64,000 bases of DNA, taken from the NCBI GenBank assembly GCA_015178975.1, contig WHVD01000094.1:274441-338440 (forward strand), given 5' to 3'. The DNA comes from Hysterangium stoloniferum. Its lineage: Eukaryota > Basidiomycota > Agaricomycetes > Hysterangiales > Hysterangiaceae. Below the pieces are notes generated by a model, which searched no databases, had not been told where the DNA came from, and was given only the letters and a program-made list of their open reading frames with translations. Shown here one piece after another: positions 33,103-44,420 of this stretch. The translations under genes were made by a program, and so were the position numbers. Positions within the stretch are counted from its first letter, which is position 1. Each line of letters begins with the position of its first letter.

Positions 33103-34535
33103 CTAACACTTCAGTTCCTCCCTTATAGCTGACATCGGAGGTAGGTTCGCATAGCGCTTCAAGGCATGCTTCTCCATGGGCGGGTTTATAGACGTAAGTA
33201 ACGCCACATGTCGATGGCGCTGTATTTCTAGTCCTTTTGTTCCAAAATATCTCTGGCTCTACAGAGAAAAATGCTCTCTATAAGCGTGGAACGTGTCCAG
33301 GATAGCCATTCGACGGGGCTTACTTCAAAGCTCCAGGAATCATTTGCCTGTACCCAATTTCCTAGCCCGTCTACATATATTGCTACTTGTTCATCTACGA
33401 TACCTCCATCGAATGTAGGAACTCTGGCAAAGTCAGAAAGCACTTTTTGAACCAGTTCATCGTTGAGATCAGATATCCATTGAAGTGCTTCCTGGAGTCC
33501 TATTTGAAACTCATGCATGACGCTCCCAATGAGGTTGTGAGTATTCCCCCCCGCTTGCCTGGAACGTAAAATGGTTTGTTACTTCACACGGAGCGGATTG
33601 TGATATTATAAAAATACTCACTCGACGTTATAGGAGCATATGTCGTTCCCAATGATAATTATATCGACACAAGACTTGGTGATAGCCTCAATTATAGGGT
33701 GTCGTATCACATAATCCGGAATGTCCATTTCGATCTCTAAGATTGCAAAAGAAGGTCTCGCCCCAATAGTTTCCCGCCTCAATTTCATGTAGCTTTCAAT
33801 GTCTCTGAGACGATTACCATCCCTGTCTCCTGCTTCTTGGACTACTGATGAGGTGTATGCATCAAAAGCATCCACAAAACGCTGCTGTGATGTCTTGGTC
33901 ATAGTCTTAGTCGCATTTGCCCAGAATCTACACTGGGTTGTAAGCTCTGTCGAGGATATTATCCTCAAACGAAGTAAATGACTTGTACTCACTGGCGAGT
34001 GATCTCACCTCCTATCCATTCTGTCATCGGACGTGGTTCATGAGGATTACGGAGGGCATGCATAATAATGGCGGCTTGCTTTCGTACGACGTTAACATCA
34101 GCGACATCAGAATGCTCGTCGAATACAAAAAAGACATTCATTAAATCGCAGCCAATGCGACAACCCGCTGTATAGGGGTATCGGCATTAAAAACAACTGA
34201 CTGGGAATTAGTTGGATCATCACACACGTTTATTCAACCGCGGGTAAGCCAATGCAGCTAATAAATCTGTAATTATAATCGTCATATTGTACCGAGCTCG
34301 CTGTATTTCCCTGGATGAACTCACTAAAATCGCACATATTAAACCTATGCTGTGCCTTCGGGTCAAACGCCCTAAAAGACTCCAGCCAGGTTGACGACTC
34401 TGCCTTGCATTCGACATAATGCGGGTTTATATCGCGCTTCCAAGGCCATTTTCGCAAAGTATCGGGAATATAGAATGAGGGAGGTGGTATATAATCGATT
34501 TTACCGATCATGACACTCTTTGGAGCTCGGTGCAC
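33103..34535 (-). CDS. Sesquiterpene synthase, six exons, intact
   Basis: Exons (minus strand) 34535-34325, 34266-34228, 34167-33993, 33927-33622, 33558-33324 and 33258-33103 join in frame to 373 codons with GT-AG introns of 58-66 nt. The product is a class I terpene cyclase of the fungal sesquiterpene synthase type, expected to convert farnesyl diphosphate in the cytosol. N-terminal [14 protein letters not shown], Asp-rich metal site FDEHSD (D(D/E)xxD form), second metal site NDICSYNVE (NSE form), and the C-terminal WSFESQRYFG with its conserved Arg-Tyr are all present. An alternative start Met lies nine codons in. No P450 is recognised nearby. Product specificity cannot be read from the sequence. 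Confidence 0.92.
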
Positions 34536-34932
34536 TATACCTTAGATACATATATATATATATGAAGGTTACACGGTCCTGAAACCTTTCGGTAGGAAAT
34601 CATTTTGCAGGTGAGTCTGATTATTCATGAGAATCACGCTCCTACTTTTCATTGGCGCCATCAATCGAGGGTTGTGGCACCAAGGGATCTGTCTACTTGA
34701 CGCTATAGGTGGCGCGCTTCGGCGCTAGGCTAATTTATCTTATTATTACAATCATACCGGGGGTTTGTGGTAGCCTTTACCCATCTTGTGGCCGGCTTGA
34801 ACATCAAATTGGAGGAACCCGAGTCGAACCTCATATATGGAGCAACAATGGTATCGACTGGGAGGTCTTATCAGACTGCCGTCGGTAAACTTACAACCAA
34901 CTAAAATGCTTTGAATAAAATCCTATTTCTGT
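34536..34932. promoter_or_regulatory. Upstream region of the terpene synthase
   Basis: A (TA)n tract at about 34550-34564 lies 15-30 bp before the chosen ATG of the minus-strand synthase gene. It could act as a TATA-type element or be a simple repeat. Nothing else is recognised up to the inverted-repeat element at about 34933. Confidence 0.35.
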
Positions 34933-35905
34933 CCCCACAACGCTGAGGCTCAAATTGTCGATCTCGGAACATCCTCTAAAATTTGTGGGAGATATAAAGA
35001 GTTCCTGAGAATGTTCAATCTTTGAAAGTGTGTAACAAATTTTGTATATTTCAAAGAATTTTCTGCTAGCCTTCCAAACTAAACTACAGCAAGTTCTGGC
35101 CTAATTATCAATGCCGGAATATGTATGTGGACCCCTCTGTCCAGTGAAGGATCCATGAGGAAAGTGGGAAGATCAGTAAGTATGCCGTCTATATTGTCTA
35201 GCGCCATCTAGGAGAGCTGGCTAGTTCGGCTAGACTCAGCTAGACACACTACTTTCGCGAGATCCCTATTTACTAGCCGGTATAAAAGCTTACTATAGAT
35301 CTAGGGAGGCTAGGGAGGCTACATAACGGATGTAGACATTTCCAAATTCCTGATGTCCCTTTGTCCTCTGTAACAAGTAATGCTCAGTCGACATAGATGA
35401 GTGTAAACGGCTGTATTTACTACCTGTAACAAGTAATGATATAGTACTATAAGTAAACTACTAAGAAATAAAATCATAGATAACGTCCCTCAGTCGACAC
35501 AGACGAGTGTAAACGACTGAGGTATGGGTAACGCTGATACGAGATATAAGCCACTCTTACTATGTGAATCTGAGACATATGGTATCTGACTGTGAATCTT
35601 GGGGAAATAGTCCGCTACCTATGCCGCGGTTAACCTAAGCCGTGATACAGAGTGTGAGTGCGTATGAGCCTACTTCAACATCCTCCGCCTGCCAACTGAG
35701 GACCAAAAACATGACATATTTCATACATATGCCGGCATTGAGAATGCCCCCGAAACTTGATGTTGTTCAATTTGAAAAACCCACAGAGAATTCTTAATAT
35801 AAATTTGCCACCAAATTTTTGAACATTCTCAGAAAAACTTTATATTTTGCTGAATTTTAGAGGATATTCCGAAAACAAGAATTTGAATCTCAGGGCTGTG
35901 TGCCA
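34933..35905. mobile_element. About 1-kb terminal-inverted-repeat element
   Basis: Left 34933-35070 and right about 35765-35905 are inverted copies with gaps (GCTGAGGCTCAAATT against complement of AATTTGAATCTCAGGGC; CATCCTCTAAAAT against complement of ATTTTAGAGGATAT). The interior holds a direct repeat, AGTCGACATAGATGAGTGTA and AGTCGACACAGACGAGTGTA (about 35388 and 35493). No transposase frame is seen. Confidence 0.6.
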
Positions 35906-36890
35906 TTGCATCTTCAGGCAGTAGAAGCTGTGTCAGTATGCCTTATCGTCTCCCGCGAGACAAGACAAGTACACCCGGTGAGTTATGCAGGTCTCCGTGT
36001 TCGAAATCGGTTTAATATAGTCAACGAGCGTTTGCCTGTGGGTCGACCATATCAACGCTTGGCATCATCGACCTCCTTTGCTTGGAAAGAGAGTGCCCAC
36101 CTGAATGTGCAAATTTGGCGCCGGATATCATCAGCATCTATTCCTTGATACCTATCAGGGTCACGCCTCTCGAGTGCCTAAGGACCGAAGTTCCGACGGT
36201 GCCACATGCACTGATCACAGATCACCGCAGTCCAACGAAAACCATTTACTGTAATCATGAACCCTTGCCCGTTGTGACAGGCCTTCGTGCCTTAATGAAC
36301 TTAAAATAGAAAACCTACTCATTTGGAAGGGATTCGGGCTGCTTGCATCTATGAAACTTCCGGAATTAAGACATGTCATTCTGGACCAATTCAAGTAGCT
36401 CCCATCGGATACCCTAAGGACGTGCAAGATAACTTCATAAACGCCATTCAAATTTCAAACGGCTTCAATGCATTGCCCTCCACCCGAACTCACCCAGGAC
36501 GTTGTTATATTCACATCGATGATATTTTGTCGACTATCAACGCTCGTCAATTGGACTTGCAGTTCTTTGTGGAGCTTTGGTGTACTAATTCACTCACCGA
36601 CTGACGAGTCGTCAATGACGGATTCCTCCGGCCTGGGAATTGCTTCTGCCCATTACATAACAAGACATTTGAAAGAATTTATATGTAGAAGAGAGAATTA
36701 TGAGCGCCAAAACACGCGTTATCGATACGTAAAGTCTATTTACTCGGAAGTTTGGTTCTTATTTGCCATTCTTACGTACTATTACAAGCCCATCGGGGCT
36801 TTAGCCATGAAGATTTCCATTTATGTAATAATATCCCATCTATCAAGGTGCCAAATACAAAAGCCTCCTATACTTTGATGCAGACCATAT
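35906..36890 (+). other. Unassigned region, possible gene remnant
   Basis: Broken plus-strand frames of 75-136 codons. One interrupted frame near 36300-36400 reads IENLLIWKGFGLLASMKLPE, leucine-rich and vaguely like the C-terminal part of Agaricomycete F-box proteins, but stops follow at once. Too weak to name. Confidence 0.3.
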
Positions 36891-37316
36891 TGTTGGAAAC
36901 CACTAAGCCAACGTTGGCTTAGTGGTTTCCAACATAAAGTAAACTCCGACCCGAAGGTCAGTAGTAACTCCCCTATGACTTGTTTAAGGCCGGTAGCCAA
37001 CATTGTGTGGGCCAACATATATATTAAGTAATTTTTATCCCTCTTAATGCCACTTATAAGTTATTTTTGTTGTTTAAGGCCGGTAGCCAACATTGTGTGG
37101 GCCAACATATATATTAAGTAATTTTTATCCCTCTTAATGCCACTTATAAGTTATTTTTGCCACTTATTTTTGGGCTTGAAACTATTGGTATGGGCGGGGA
37201 TTGAACTCACGACCTTGTGGGGTCTTCGGAGTATCGGAGTTTACTTTATGTTGAAAACCAATAAGCCAACGTGTTGGAAACCACTAAGCCAACGTTGGCT
37301 TATTGGTTTCCAACAC
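36891..37316. repeat. tRNA-like inverted repeat cluster with palindromic ends
   Basis: A perfect 44-bp palindrome (36891-36934) and a 46-bp near-palindrome (37271-37316) both contain TTGGCTTAGTGGTTTCCAAC or its near-copy, which includes an A-box-like TGGCTTAGTGG. On the minus strand GAGTTCAATCCCCGCCC (about 37193-37209) resembles a B box. The interior has an exact tandem duplication of 89-90 bp (36981-37070 and 37071-37160). It reads as two converging tRNA-derived SINE copies or a foldback built from one. Confidence 0.6.
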
Positions 37317-38962
37317 ATATAGCCACTGTTCGATTCTTCGCCACTTCAACATTTGACGATATCAGCACTCTATTGTGGCGTCATTGTGTGTCGGAACTGC
37401 TTGGTTTGACATTTAATATGACCCTCCGGGCTCAAACCCAATATGAATCTAGTACAAAGAAGCTTCTTATTAGATTAACAGCTCTAGTCCTTGAGCTTGT
37501 GCAAAGACTAGAACAGGGGGACCTAAGTTGATATTTGAACTGAGGAATAGCAGAGTACAGGTAGAGGACTTTAACAGATAGCAGATCAAAGTGATGAATA
37601 TATGAATTAAACAAAATAATAGTAGTTCAAAGAAAAGCAAATACCACAGGGAAATGATGCAGGGAATAGTGGAAAGCTGTCATAAGGGGAACAGAGAAGT
37701 GTGGTCCAAGAAGGATATTACTTGATGACCAGTTGTTGGGACACCACTGTTGGGCACTCAAAAACCAAGGTAAATAATGTTGTAGTAATTCAAAAGAATT
37801 TCTGAATGACTGACTGATCAGTTGCGAGGCCGGCCTCCGCCCGTTTCCTTTGAACAGAACGACTGTGAAGCGCCAAGCGAGGTTCTCCCCAATTGTAGAT
37901 GCCCAGCCTCAAGAATAATGGGCTGAAAATTATTGGGACTCCAAGGGAATTTGACGGGTCAGTGGCCGGTAATGCAGCGTGGAAAAGACGGCAAAGTGAG
38001 CCATAATGAATGTACCCCACATGCGCGATCTGTATAACCTCGTAACCAGAAGGTGCAGGTTGCCTGCAATGTATCAGTTCATTCATTCTATAACATTGTA
38101 TACAATGCTTGACTGCACCAGAGTGGTAGTCCATGACCGAGCTCCCATAGCTCACTGTACAAGAAGGGTAAACGAACGGGTCAACTCAGAAGTTTACATT
38201 GAATGCCTACTCAGCGTATACTTGGTAATCTGCTCATGGAGGCGATGACATCACAAGATCAATGTTAGCTGGGTGGCAAACTGTGCAACACGGCTTTTAT
38301 TATAACAATGTTGTGGTGTTGAGTGGGACGCACCACCTGTGTAGTTTCCACTTGCCAACCGGTTGATCAGGCGTTAATTTCGCCATTTCCATACATTGCT
38401 TCAAATCGTGGTCGAGCATACCCGACATTGACCTTATGGCTGGGTGAGCGCGCCGCGGTGGCGTCCGCAGCGCCAGCACAAAGCGATATGACTTTGAGGC
38501 CGCAACAAGTTGGTCCCCATATTTTGGTCTGCCAGTTGTAGAGGAAGATTGTGCATACTACCCGACAGACTCAGACCGTTGGACCTTTTTACAGCACGTT
38601 GTTTACCTATATATCGACGGTAGAAATGAGGCTTCCGCCTAAACAAAAAAATCCTGCTTATTGAATCTTCAAGTTTGCGATATTTACAATTGGCTGTGGT
38701 ACATCTATGCCCCAACTCTAGGACCCAACTTCAGCCTCAAAGGCATATAGAATAATATCTTGGAAGCCTGGTATCGGTTGATCTGCGTTCGGTCTATATC
38801 CACTGAGGTTCTCAACCACGACCTTCAGATCGGATGCTGCATTCCAATGGGAAAGTACGTCTGTCTGATTATTGGAATTACCGTGGCGATTAAACATCGA
38901 GTCCCGTTTATTGACGATGAACCGTTATGAATACATTCCCAGCGCATGTAAAAAATATAAGA
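37317..38962. other. No recognised gene
   Basis: Frames on both strands reach 121 codons (minus 37790-38155) without a recognisable domain, and none can be extended convincingly by splicing. Confidence 0.45.
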
Positions 38963-39899
38963 CTATGACTTGAGAAAGTCGCTCACTATTTGTAGATATA
39001 ATTCCGGCTCCTCCAGATTCGGTGAATGACTTGAGTTGTCCATCCTGATCCATTTTACATCAGGTATCTTATCAATTAAGGGTTTAACAACCCAATCCTG
39101 TGCAATGTCATGCCGACCGTTGATGACGAGGGTCCGGACGCGGATAAGATGCAGACGCTCTCCGATGCTCCAGCCTTCAAGGAAACTAAAAGGGGACAAA
39201 TATGTTTAGGATTTGTATGTGTAGAAGACGGCAATCATACCCTGATGATATTACCGTATCGTCGCCATGCGGTCCGTGTATTTGTCGGAGTGAGTGCATG
39301 TACTCATCGGGATACGGCTGAACTCTGCAGCCATGAAGTGGATAGAAGTGTGTAAGTGCTGTATGAAACCATAACGGATCCTTAAAATTTGCCTGCATCC
39401 CTTCCTGCACCTCCTTCGGGAGAACCGCAGTGCGCTGTCGAACAGATTTTTGCCAATCACTGACAGCAGTGTGAGAGTTCGACGAGATAAAGCGCCTGAA
39501 TCCATGTGGCTGCCTGCGGATTTCAAACTCGGACGCAAGGATCGCCCCCCATGAATGTCCCAGAATATCGAATTTATCTTGAATACCCAAATAGTTGATG
39601 AGATTGGAAAGTTCATCGATAAAGAGGTCGATTGACCAGAAAGTGGAGGGTTTTTCTCTCAGATGGGTCGAAAGGCCATTACCTAGCTGGTCATACAATA
39701 TTACTGGGATGGCATGCTTAGAGGAGAGTTCGGCAAGGTTGAGGAGGTAATCATGAGTCAATCCCGGGCCGCCATGGATGACGATTAATGGTGTCTGGGA
39801 GAGAGTTTTCATGTCGCCAAACAATTTGAAGTAGGTTTTAAAGGTTTCTCCTTGGTAAACGAAGTCTATAGTCCCCTCCCTCGTTGGCGGCGCCATCAT
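38963..39899 (-). CDS. Proline-iminopeptidase-type alpha/beta hydrolase, intact
   Basis: Exons 39899-39241 and 39185-38963 join across a 55-nt GT-AG intron to 293 codons, the usual length for this family. Seen in order: oxyanion motif IHGGPGLTHDYL, YDQLGNGLSTHL, nucleophile motif ILGHSWGAILA, the acid region VINGRHDIAQ and the histidine region NSSHSPNLEEP, so the Ser-Asp-His triad appears complete. MEROPS S33 relatives release N-terminal proline or hydrolyse amino-acid amides; the substrate here is not predictable. It lies 4.4 kb from the terpene synthase on the same strand. The start could be either of the two first Met codons. Confidence 0.92.
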
Positions 39900-40452
39900 T
39901 CAATTTGTCTGTTATGACACCGCTGTATGACAAACGGGATTAAAAACAGAAAACAGCCTGGGACACCAGGCTCTGACATACCTGCAAGGTAAGGCGTCTT
40001 TGTACAAGAAGAAATACGAATTGTGGGAAGCGCGCGGTTAACACCACTAATCTTATGATGTCAAGTTAATTTGGAATAATTGGAAATACTAACCCATATG
40101 GACCCACAGTGGCATCGCGCTGCTTTCAACAAAACAGTGCAGTGCAAACTTATCTGTAATGGGTGTAACCGCCGCGTTGGACGTATTGTCGTGCTAAAGT
40201 CTGGCAGATGGTGATATAACATTATCGATCCGGTTTTGAAGCCAGCACATGTACAATGTACCCAAGCTATCCTTAATATTTTGAGTGGTGGTGTGATATG
40301 TCACGTAGCTGGTTTATAATGGTCACGGTGGCACACCTTCGCGCCTTCTCAGAACACATTAAAGTTTGTTTCTCACGGCCCTCGTGTTGGCGGCATGTAG
40401 TGCCATGAGTGCTTTTTGGTGCTCCTCCATAGTCTAACTTCTGTGACGACCT
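39900..40452. other. Intergenic region between divergent genes
   Basis: 553 bp between the minus-strand hydrolase and the plus-strand PB1 gene, so it may hold both promoters. No clear TATA box or other motif stands out. Confidence 0.5.
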
Positions 40453-43400
40453 ATGCCCGAATCTGAACACTCATGGAGGTCCACCGAGCATGATCTACAG
40501 CCCTGGATGCCACCAATGGAAATCACCTTTCGCTATCGCCAACTTGCTCGCACTCGATTCTCCTACTCTACTCATGTTTCCGGATTTCACTCGAGACCCT
40601 CATGGAAAGAGGTTGTCGCTCGAGTACAGGAGCTTTTCGGTATTCCTGAAGATTCCCTTCAAATCTCCCGTATTACTACTGATGAATTTTCAAGTCTGTA
40701 AGTTGGGTGCCTAACTAATATAATGCGCGCGGAACATTGATGCCATGTTTATTAAAGTGACGAGACGATTATACGGACGCCAGAAGAGCTCGAACGATAC
40801 TTCTCGACCTCATTTAGACTCAAGTATGAAGTCCTACTAATAATCGATCATGTAACGCCGGTTCCGATCCCAGTTAGGAGGCTGACTGACTGGTCCACTG
40901 ATCGAGATGGTGATTTAATTACTGTACCTAGTAACTATCTCAAGTTTGACCTTTATTGTCAGCCCGTTCTCCTCGACCAAGCTCGTCTATGTTCTCACGC
41001 GTACAGACGCCCGCAGGCGTTTTGACTACCCCAACACCACCGCTCCTTGATAGTAATGGGGATAATGCAGAAGAACATGGCGGTAATGGAGAGGACGGCG
41101 ATAATGAAGGTGAAGGAGACATCGATGCAGGGGAAGACGGCGATGATGTAGAGGACGACGGCGTCAATGTAGAGGAAGACGGCGCCAATGCAGAGGAAGA
41201 CGGCGTGGATGCAGAGGAAGACGGCGCCAATGCAGAGGAAGACGGCGTGGATGCAGAAGAAGATGGCGTGGATGCAGAGGAAGACGGTGTCAAAGCAGAG
41301 GAAGATGGCGTGGATGCAGATGAAGATGGCGTGGATGCAGAGGAAGACGGCGTGGATGCAGAGGAAGACGGTGTCGATGCAGAGGAAGACGGTGTCGATG
41401 CAGAGGAAGATGGTGTCGATGCAGAGGAAGACGGTGTCGATGCAAAGGAAGACGGCGATAATGCAGAGGAAGGCGGCGTCGATGCAGAGGAAGGCGGCGA
41501 TAATGCAGAGGAAGGCGGCGTCGATGCAGAGGAAGGCGGCGATAATGCAGAGGAAAACGGCGTCGATGCAGAGGAGAGCGGAAATGCAGAGGAAAACGGC
41601 GTGGATGCAGAGGAGGAGGGCGGTAATGCAGAGGTAGACGGTGATAATGCAGAAGAAGACGGCGATGAAGACGGCGATAATGCAGAAGAAGACGGCGTCG
41701 ATGCAAAGGAAGAGGGCGGTAATGCAGAGGAAAATGGCGTCGATGCAGAGGAGTGCGGTAGTGCAGAGGAAAACGGCGTCGATGCAGAGGGCGATAATGC
41801 AGAGGTAGACGGTGATAATGCAGAGGAAGACGGCGTCAATGTAGAGGAAGACGGCGATAATGCAGAGGAAGACGGCGATGAAGAGGGCGATAATGTAGAA
41901 GAAGACGGCGTTTGCGCAGAGGAAGACGGCGGTGATGCAGAGGGAGGTGGCGTTAATGCAGAGGAAGATGATGATGAAGAGGGCAATAATGCAGAAGAAG
42001 ACGCAGAGGAAGACGGCGTTAACGCAGAGGAAGACGTCGTTAACGCAGAGGAAAACGTCGTTAACGCAGAGGAAGACGGCGTTAATGTAGAGGAACCTGG
42101 CGATGATGCAGAGGAAGAGCGCCTTAATGCAGAGGTTGACGGCGTCAATGAGGAGGAAGAAGGCGATGATGCAGAGGTAGATGGCGTCAATGCAGAGGAA
42201 GAGGATGGTACAGAGGAACGTGGCGATGATGCAGAGGAAGGGGGCCTTAATACAGAGGAAGAGGGCTTCAACGCAGAGGAAGAGGGCGATGATGCAGAGA
42301 AACATGGCGATGATGCAGAAGAAGAAGGCGTTTATGCGGAGGAACATGGCAATGAAGAGGGCGATAATGCAGAGACAGACGGCGTTAATGCAGAGGAAGG
42401 CGGCGATGATGTGGTGGAACATCACCATGAAGTGGGAGAGGAAGATGGCGGCAATGTAGAAGAAGACGACGATAACGATAATGCAGACAAAACTAGCTCC
42501 CTCTCAGAGTCTTCAGAGGTTTTTATAACACCGGACACGACTCTTTCCGATGACCGCGCTACCACACCTTCGGACACTACTATTCATCTATTTTCCCAAT
42601 CGCCAGATGAGCCACTCCACGAACACCCTCATATAAACCCCCGCCGGGCGAGGGTACGGTCACAGAGTAATCAGGATGGGTTCACTCCTCCGTTTTCTCC
42701 AACGCGTGTTGGAACGCCTCAAATGGAGCGTGTTGCCAACCCGCTCGCTGCATTTCTAGCTGAGAATTATGGAGTTGAAGACTCTCCGTCGAATTTACGT
42801 CACGTTGGTGATGAGCTTTTGCTGTCCGAAGATTTGCAAACCCATCATCAGTTTTCAACCGAGCATAGCGTCCTAGGTGATCTTGGGGATGAATTGTCCT
42901 CAACCTTAGCTCCTCCCGAAAGTGTGGATCCTTCTGCAGATATGGAGTCCTTTGTGCATTATAATCCCCAGCGCGCCTCTACATTTTTTTCCCTTTTTCA
43001 GGACTCGTTGCATTCTGTCCCACTTGACAACAGATCCACAACCCCTCCAGCTTCAGAAGGGGGCTCAACATCCGGTAGAGGATATAACGTAAACACACTT
43101 CATACTCAATCGCAGTCGATACTCTCTACTATCAGCCCACTTGCACTTGCACCTGATTTGGATGATTCAGGGGTCGAAGTACCTATGCGCTCCTCTCCTG
43201 TACGGACAGACATTACAGCAGCGGAGTCGTTTTCTTCTTTTCTCATGGAATCGTCAGTAGGGACACCACCATCCGCTGCGCCCCTAGAAGCCTATTTTAC
43301 AAATACGGATTGTGACGACTCTCTTGACCTAGAACATCCTGAAGAAATCGATCAGAGTACAGTTACCGGCGATCCCACAGATGAGGGTGATCAGAACGAC

Positions 43401-44420
43401 CGAGGGCAACCTGATACTCAATCGTCGCGTGTTCTGATGTGGCGGAATCATGCAGTCACTGAAATGGAATCTCAAGGAAGGTCATCCTCCTCGCACGAGC
43501 GCAGCTCGTCGACTGCGAAACGACCAGATATGTCGGCGAGCGTTAGAGCTCCGTTTGCACCAAATTTGGGGCCCTCTCCCGAACAATCCCGTCACCTCTC
43601 AGCTAGTCCACTCACTCCCAGAACACTTATAGCTGCTTCTGTTGACTCTGAGAGCGCCGCAATCCACTCCGTGGCTGACGATTTTCAGGCCGGCGGAAGC
43701 CGCGACGATGCCGACTTTGGCACGTCATATCGGCGGAATGCAGAGAAAGGGTCCAACTTCCTGACATTCGAGGGGTTTAAGGAGCAATTAATGAAGGAAA
43801 TTAGGGAGGAAATCAGGCGAGAAATGAAGGATGCATTGAATGCCGCTATTATAACCCTGCGAGAGGAAAGGGACGCGGGTAGACTCTCGACGCCAACGCA
43901 GTCTGGATCAGCTGAATCGCAGGCTAATTTGGGACAAAGATCGATCCCTGTGAATAACCAACAAATATCTCATCAGCACTTGAATCACATTTACCAACCT
44001 TCCGACACCCAGTGGTCAAACGGCGCGCGCCATTCGGACCTTTCCATCGTACCGGCTATCCATGAGTACCGTCACATCGTTCATCATCCCATGCCTCCTC
44101 AACCTCAGTTTCAGAATTACTGGACATCACCGCTGGTTGCACCGCCTCCCCCTGCGCATTACTACCCTGCGTCTATCTCTCCTATATTTGCAGCCTCAGC
44201 TTCCATGGGAGCTTCTAACGTGACTTCGCCGTGTGGAAATGGATGTTCACATGGCCTACATATTCCCAACATACCCATTCATTCAACCCAACGGCCCTCC
44301 CCCGCCGACAGTCGACCTGTTCATGAAAGTAACTCTAAGGAATTGTCAAGCATTGATTTTGACATATTGGAAAGAATATACGAGGAAAGGAAAACTACTC
44401 GGAGTCGGGAGCAGAAGTGA
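40453..44420 (+). CDS. PB1-like domain protein with long acidic repeat
   Basis: Exons 40453-40697, 40758-40909 and 40963-44420 join in frame to 1284 codons (introns 60 and 53 nt). Residues about 23-110 resemble a PB1 domain: ITFRYRQLARTRF, PSWKEVVARVQELFGIPEDS, then TPEELERYFSTSF. About 41060-42480 encodes a 7-residue repeat of form V-D-A-E-E-D-G, extremely acidic, with many unit variants. The rest is Ser/Thr/Pro-rich, with one strong charged helix (FKEQLMKEIREEIRREMKDA, residues about 1065-1085) that could be a coiled coil. PB1 domains mediate protein-protein assembly; a scaffold or nuclear role is inference. No enzyme domain is present. An alternative start Met lies at the MEITFRYR segment. 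Confidence 0.78.
41060..42480. repeat. Coding minisatellite, 21-bp unit
   Basis: Degenerate tandem repeats of GATGCAGAGGAAGACGGCGT-type units, mostly 21 bp with 12-, 15- and 18-bp variants, always in multiples of three so the acidic frame stays open. The absence of stops also makes antisense frames of 443 and 477 codons appear, which are artefacts of the repeat. Confidence 0.9.

Noticed and set aside
36240-36560. F-box/leucine-rich repeat gene
   Set aside because: Only a short leucine-rich stretch in a frame broken by stops; no F-box motif could be read.
40940-42428. Antisense open frames of 443 and 477 codons (Ser/Pro-rich and hydrophobic)
   Set aside because: They exist only because the 21-bp repeats of the sense gene contain no stops in any frame; there are no domains, and composition is dictated by the repeat unit.
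41060-42480. Direct repeats suggestive of a CRISPR array
   Set aside because: Units are contiguous 21-bp coding repeats without unique spacers, in a eukaryotic genome.
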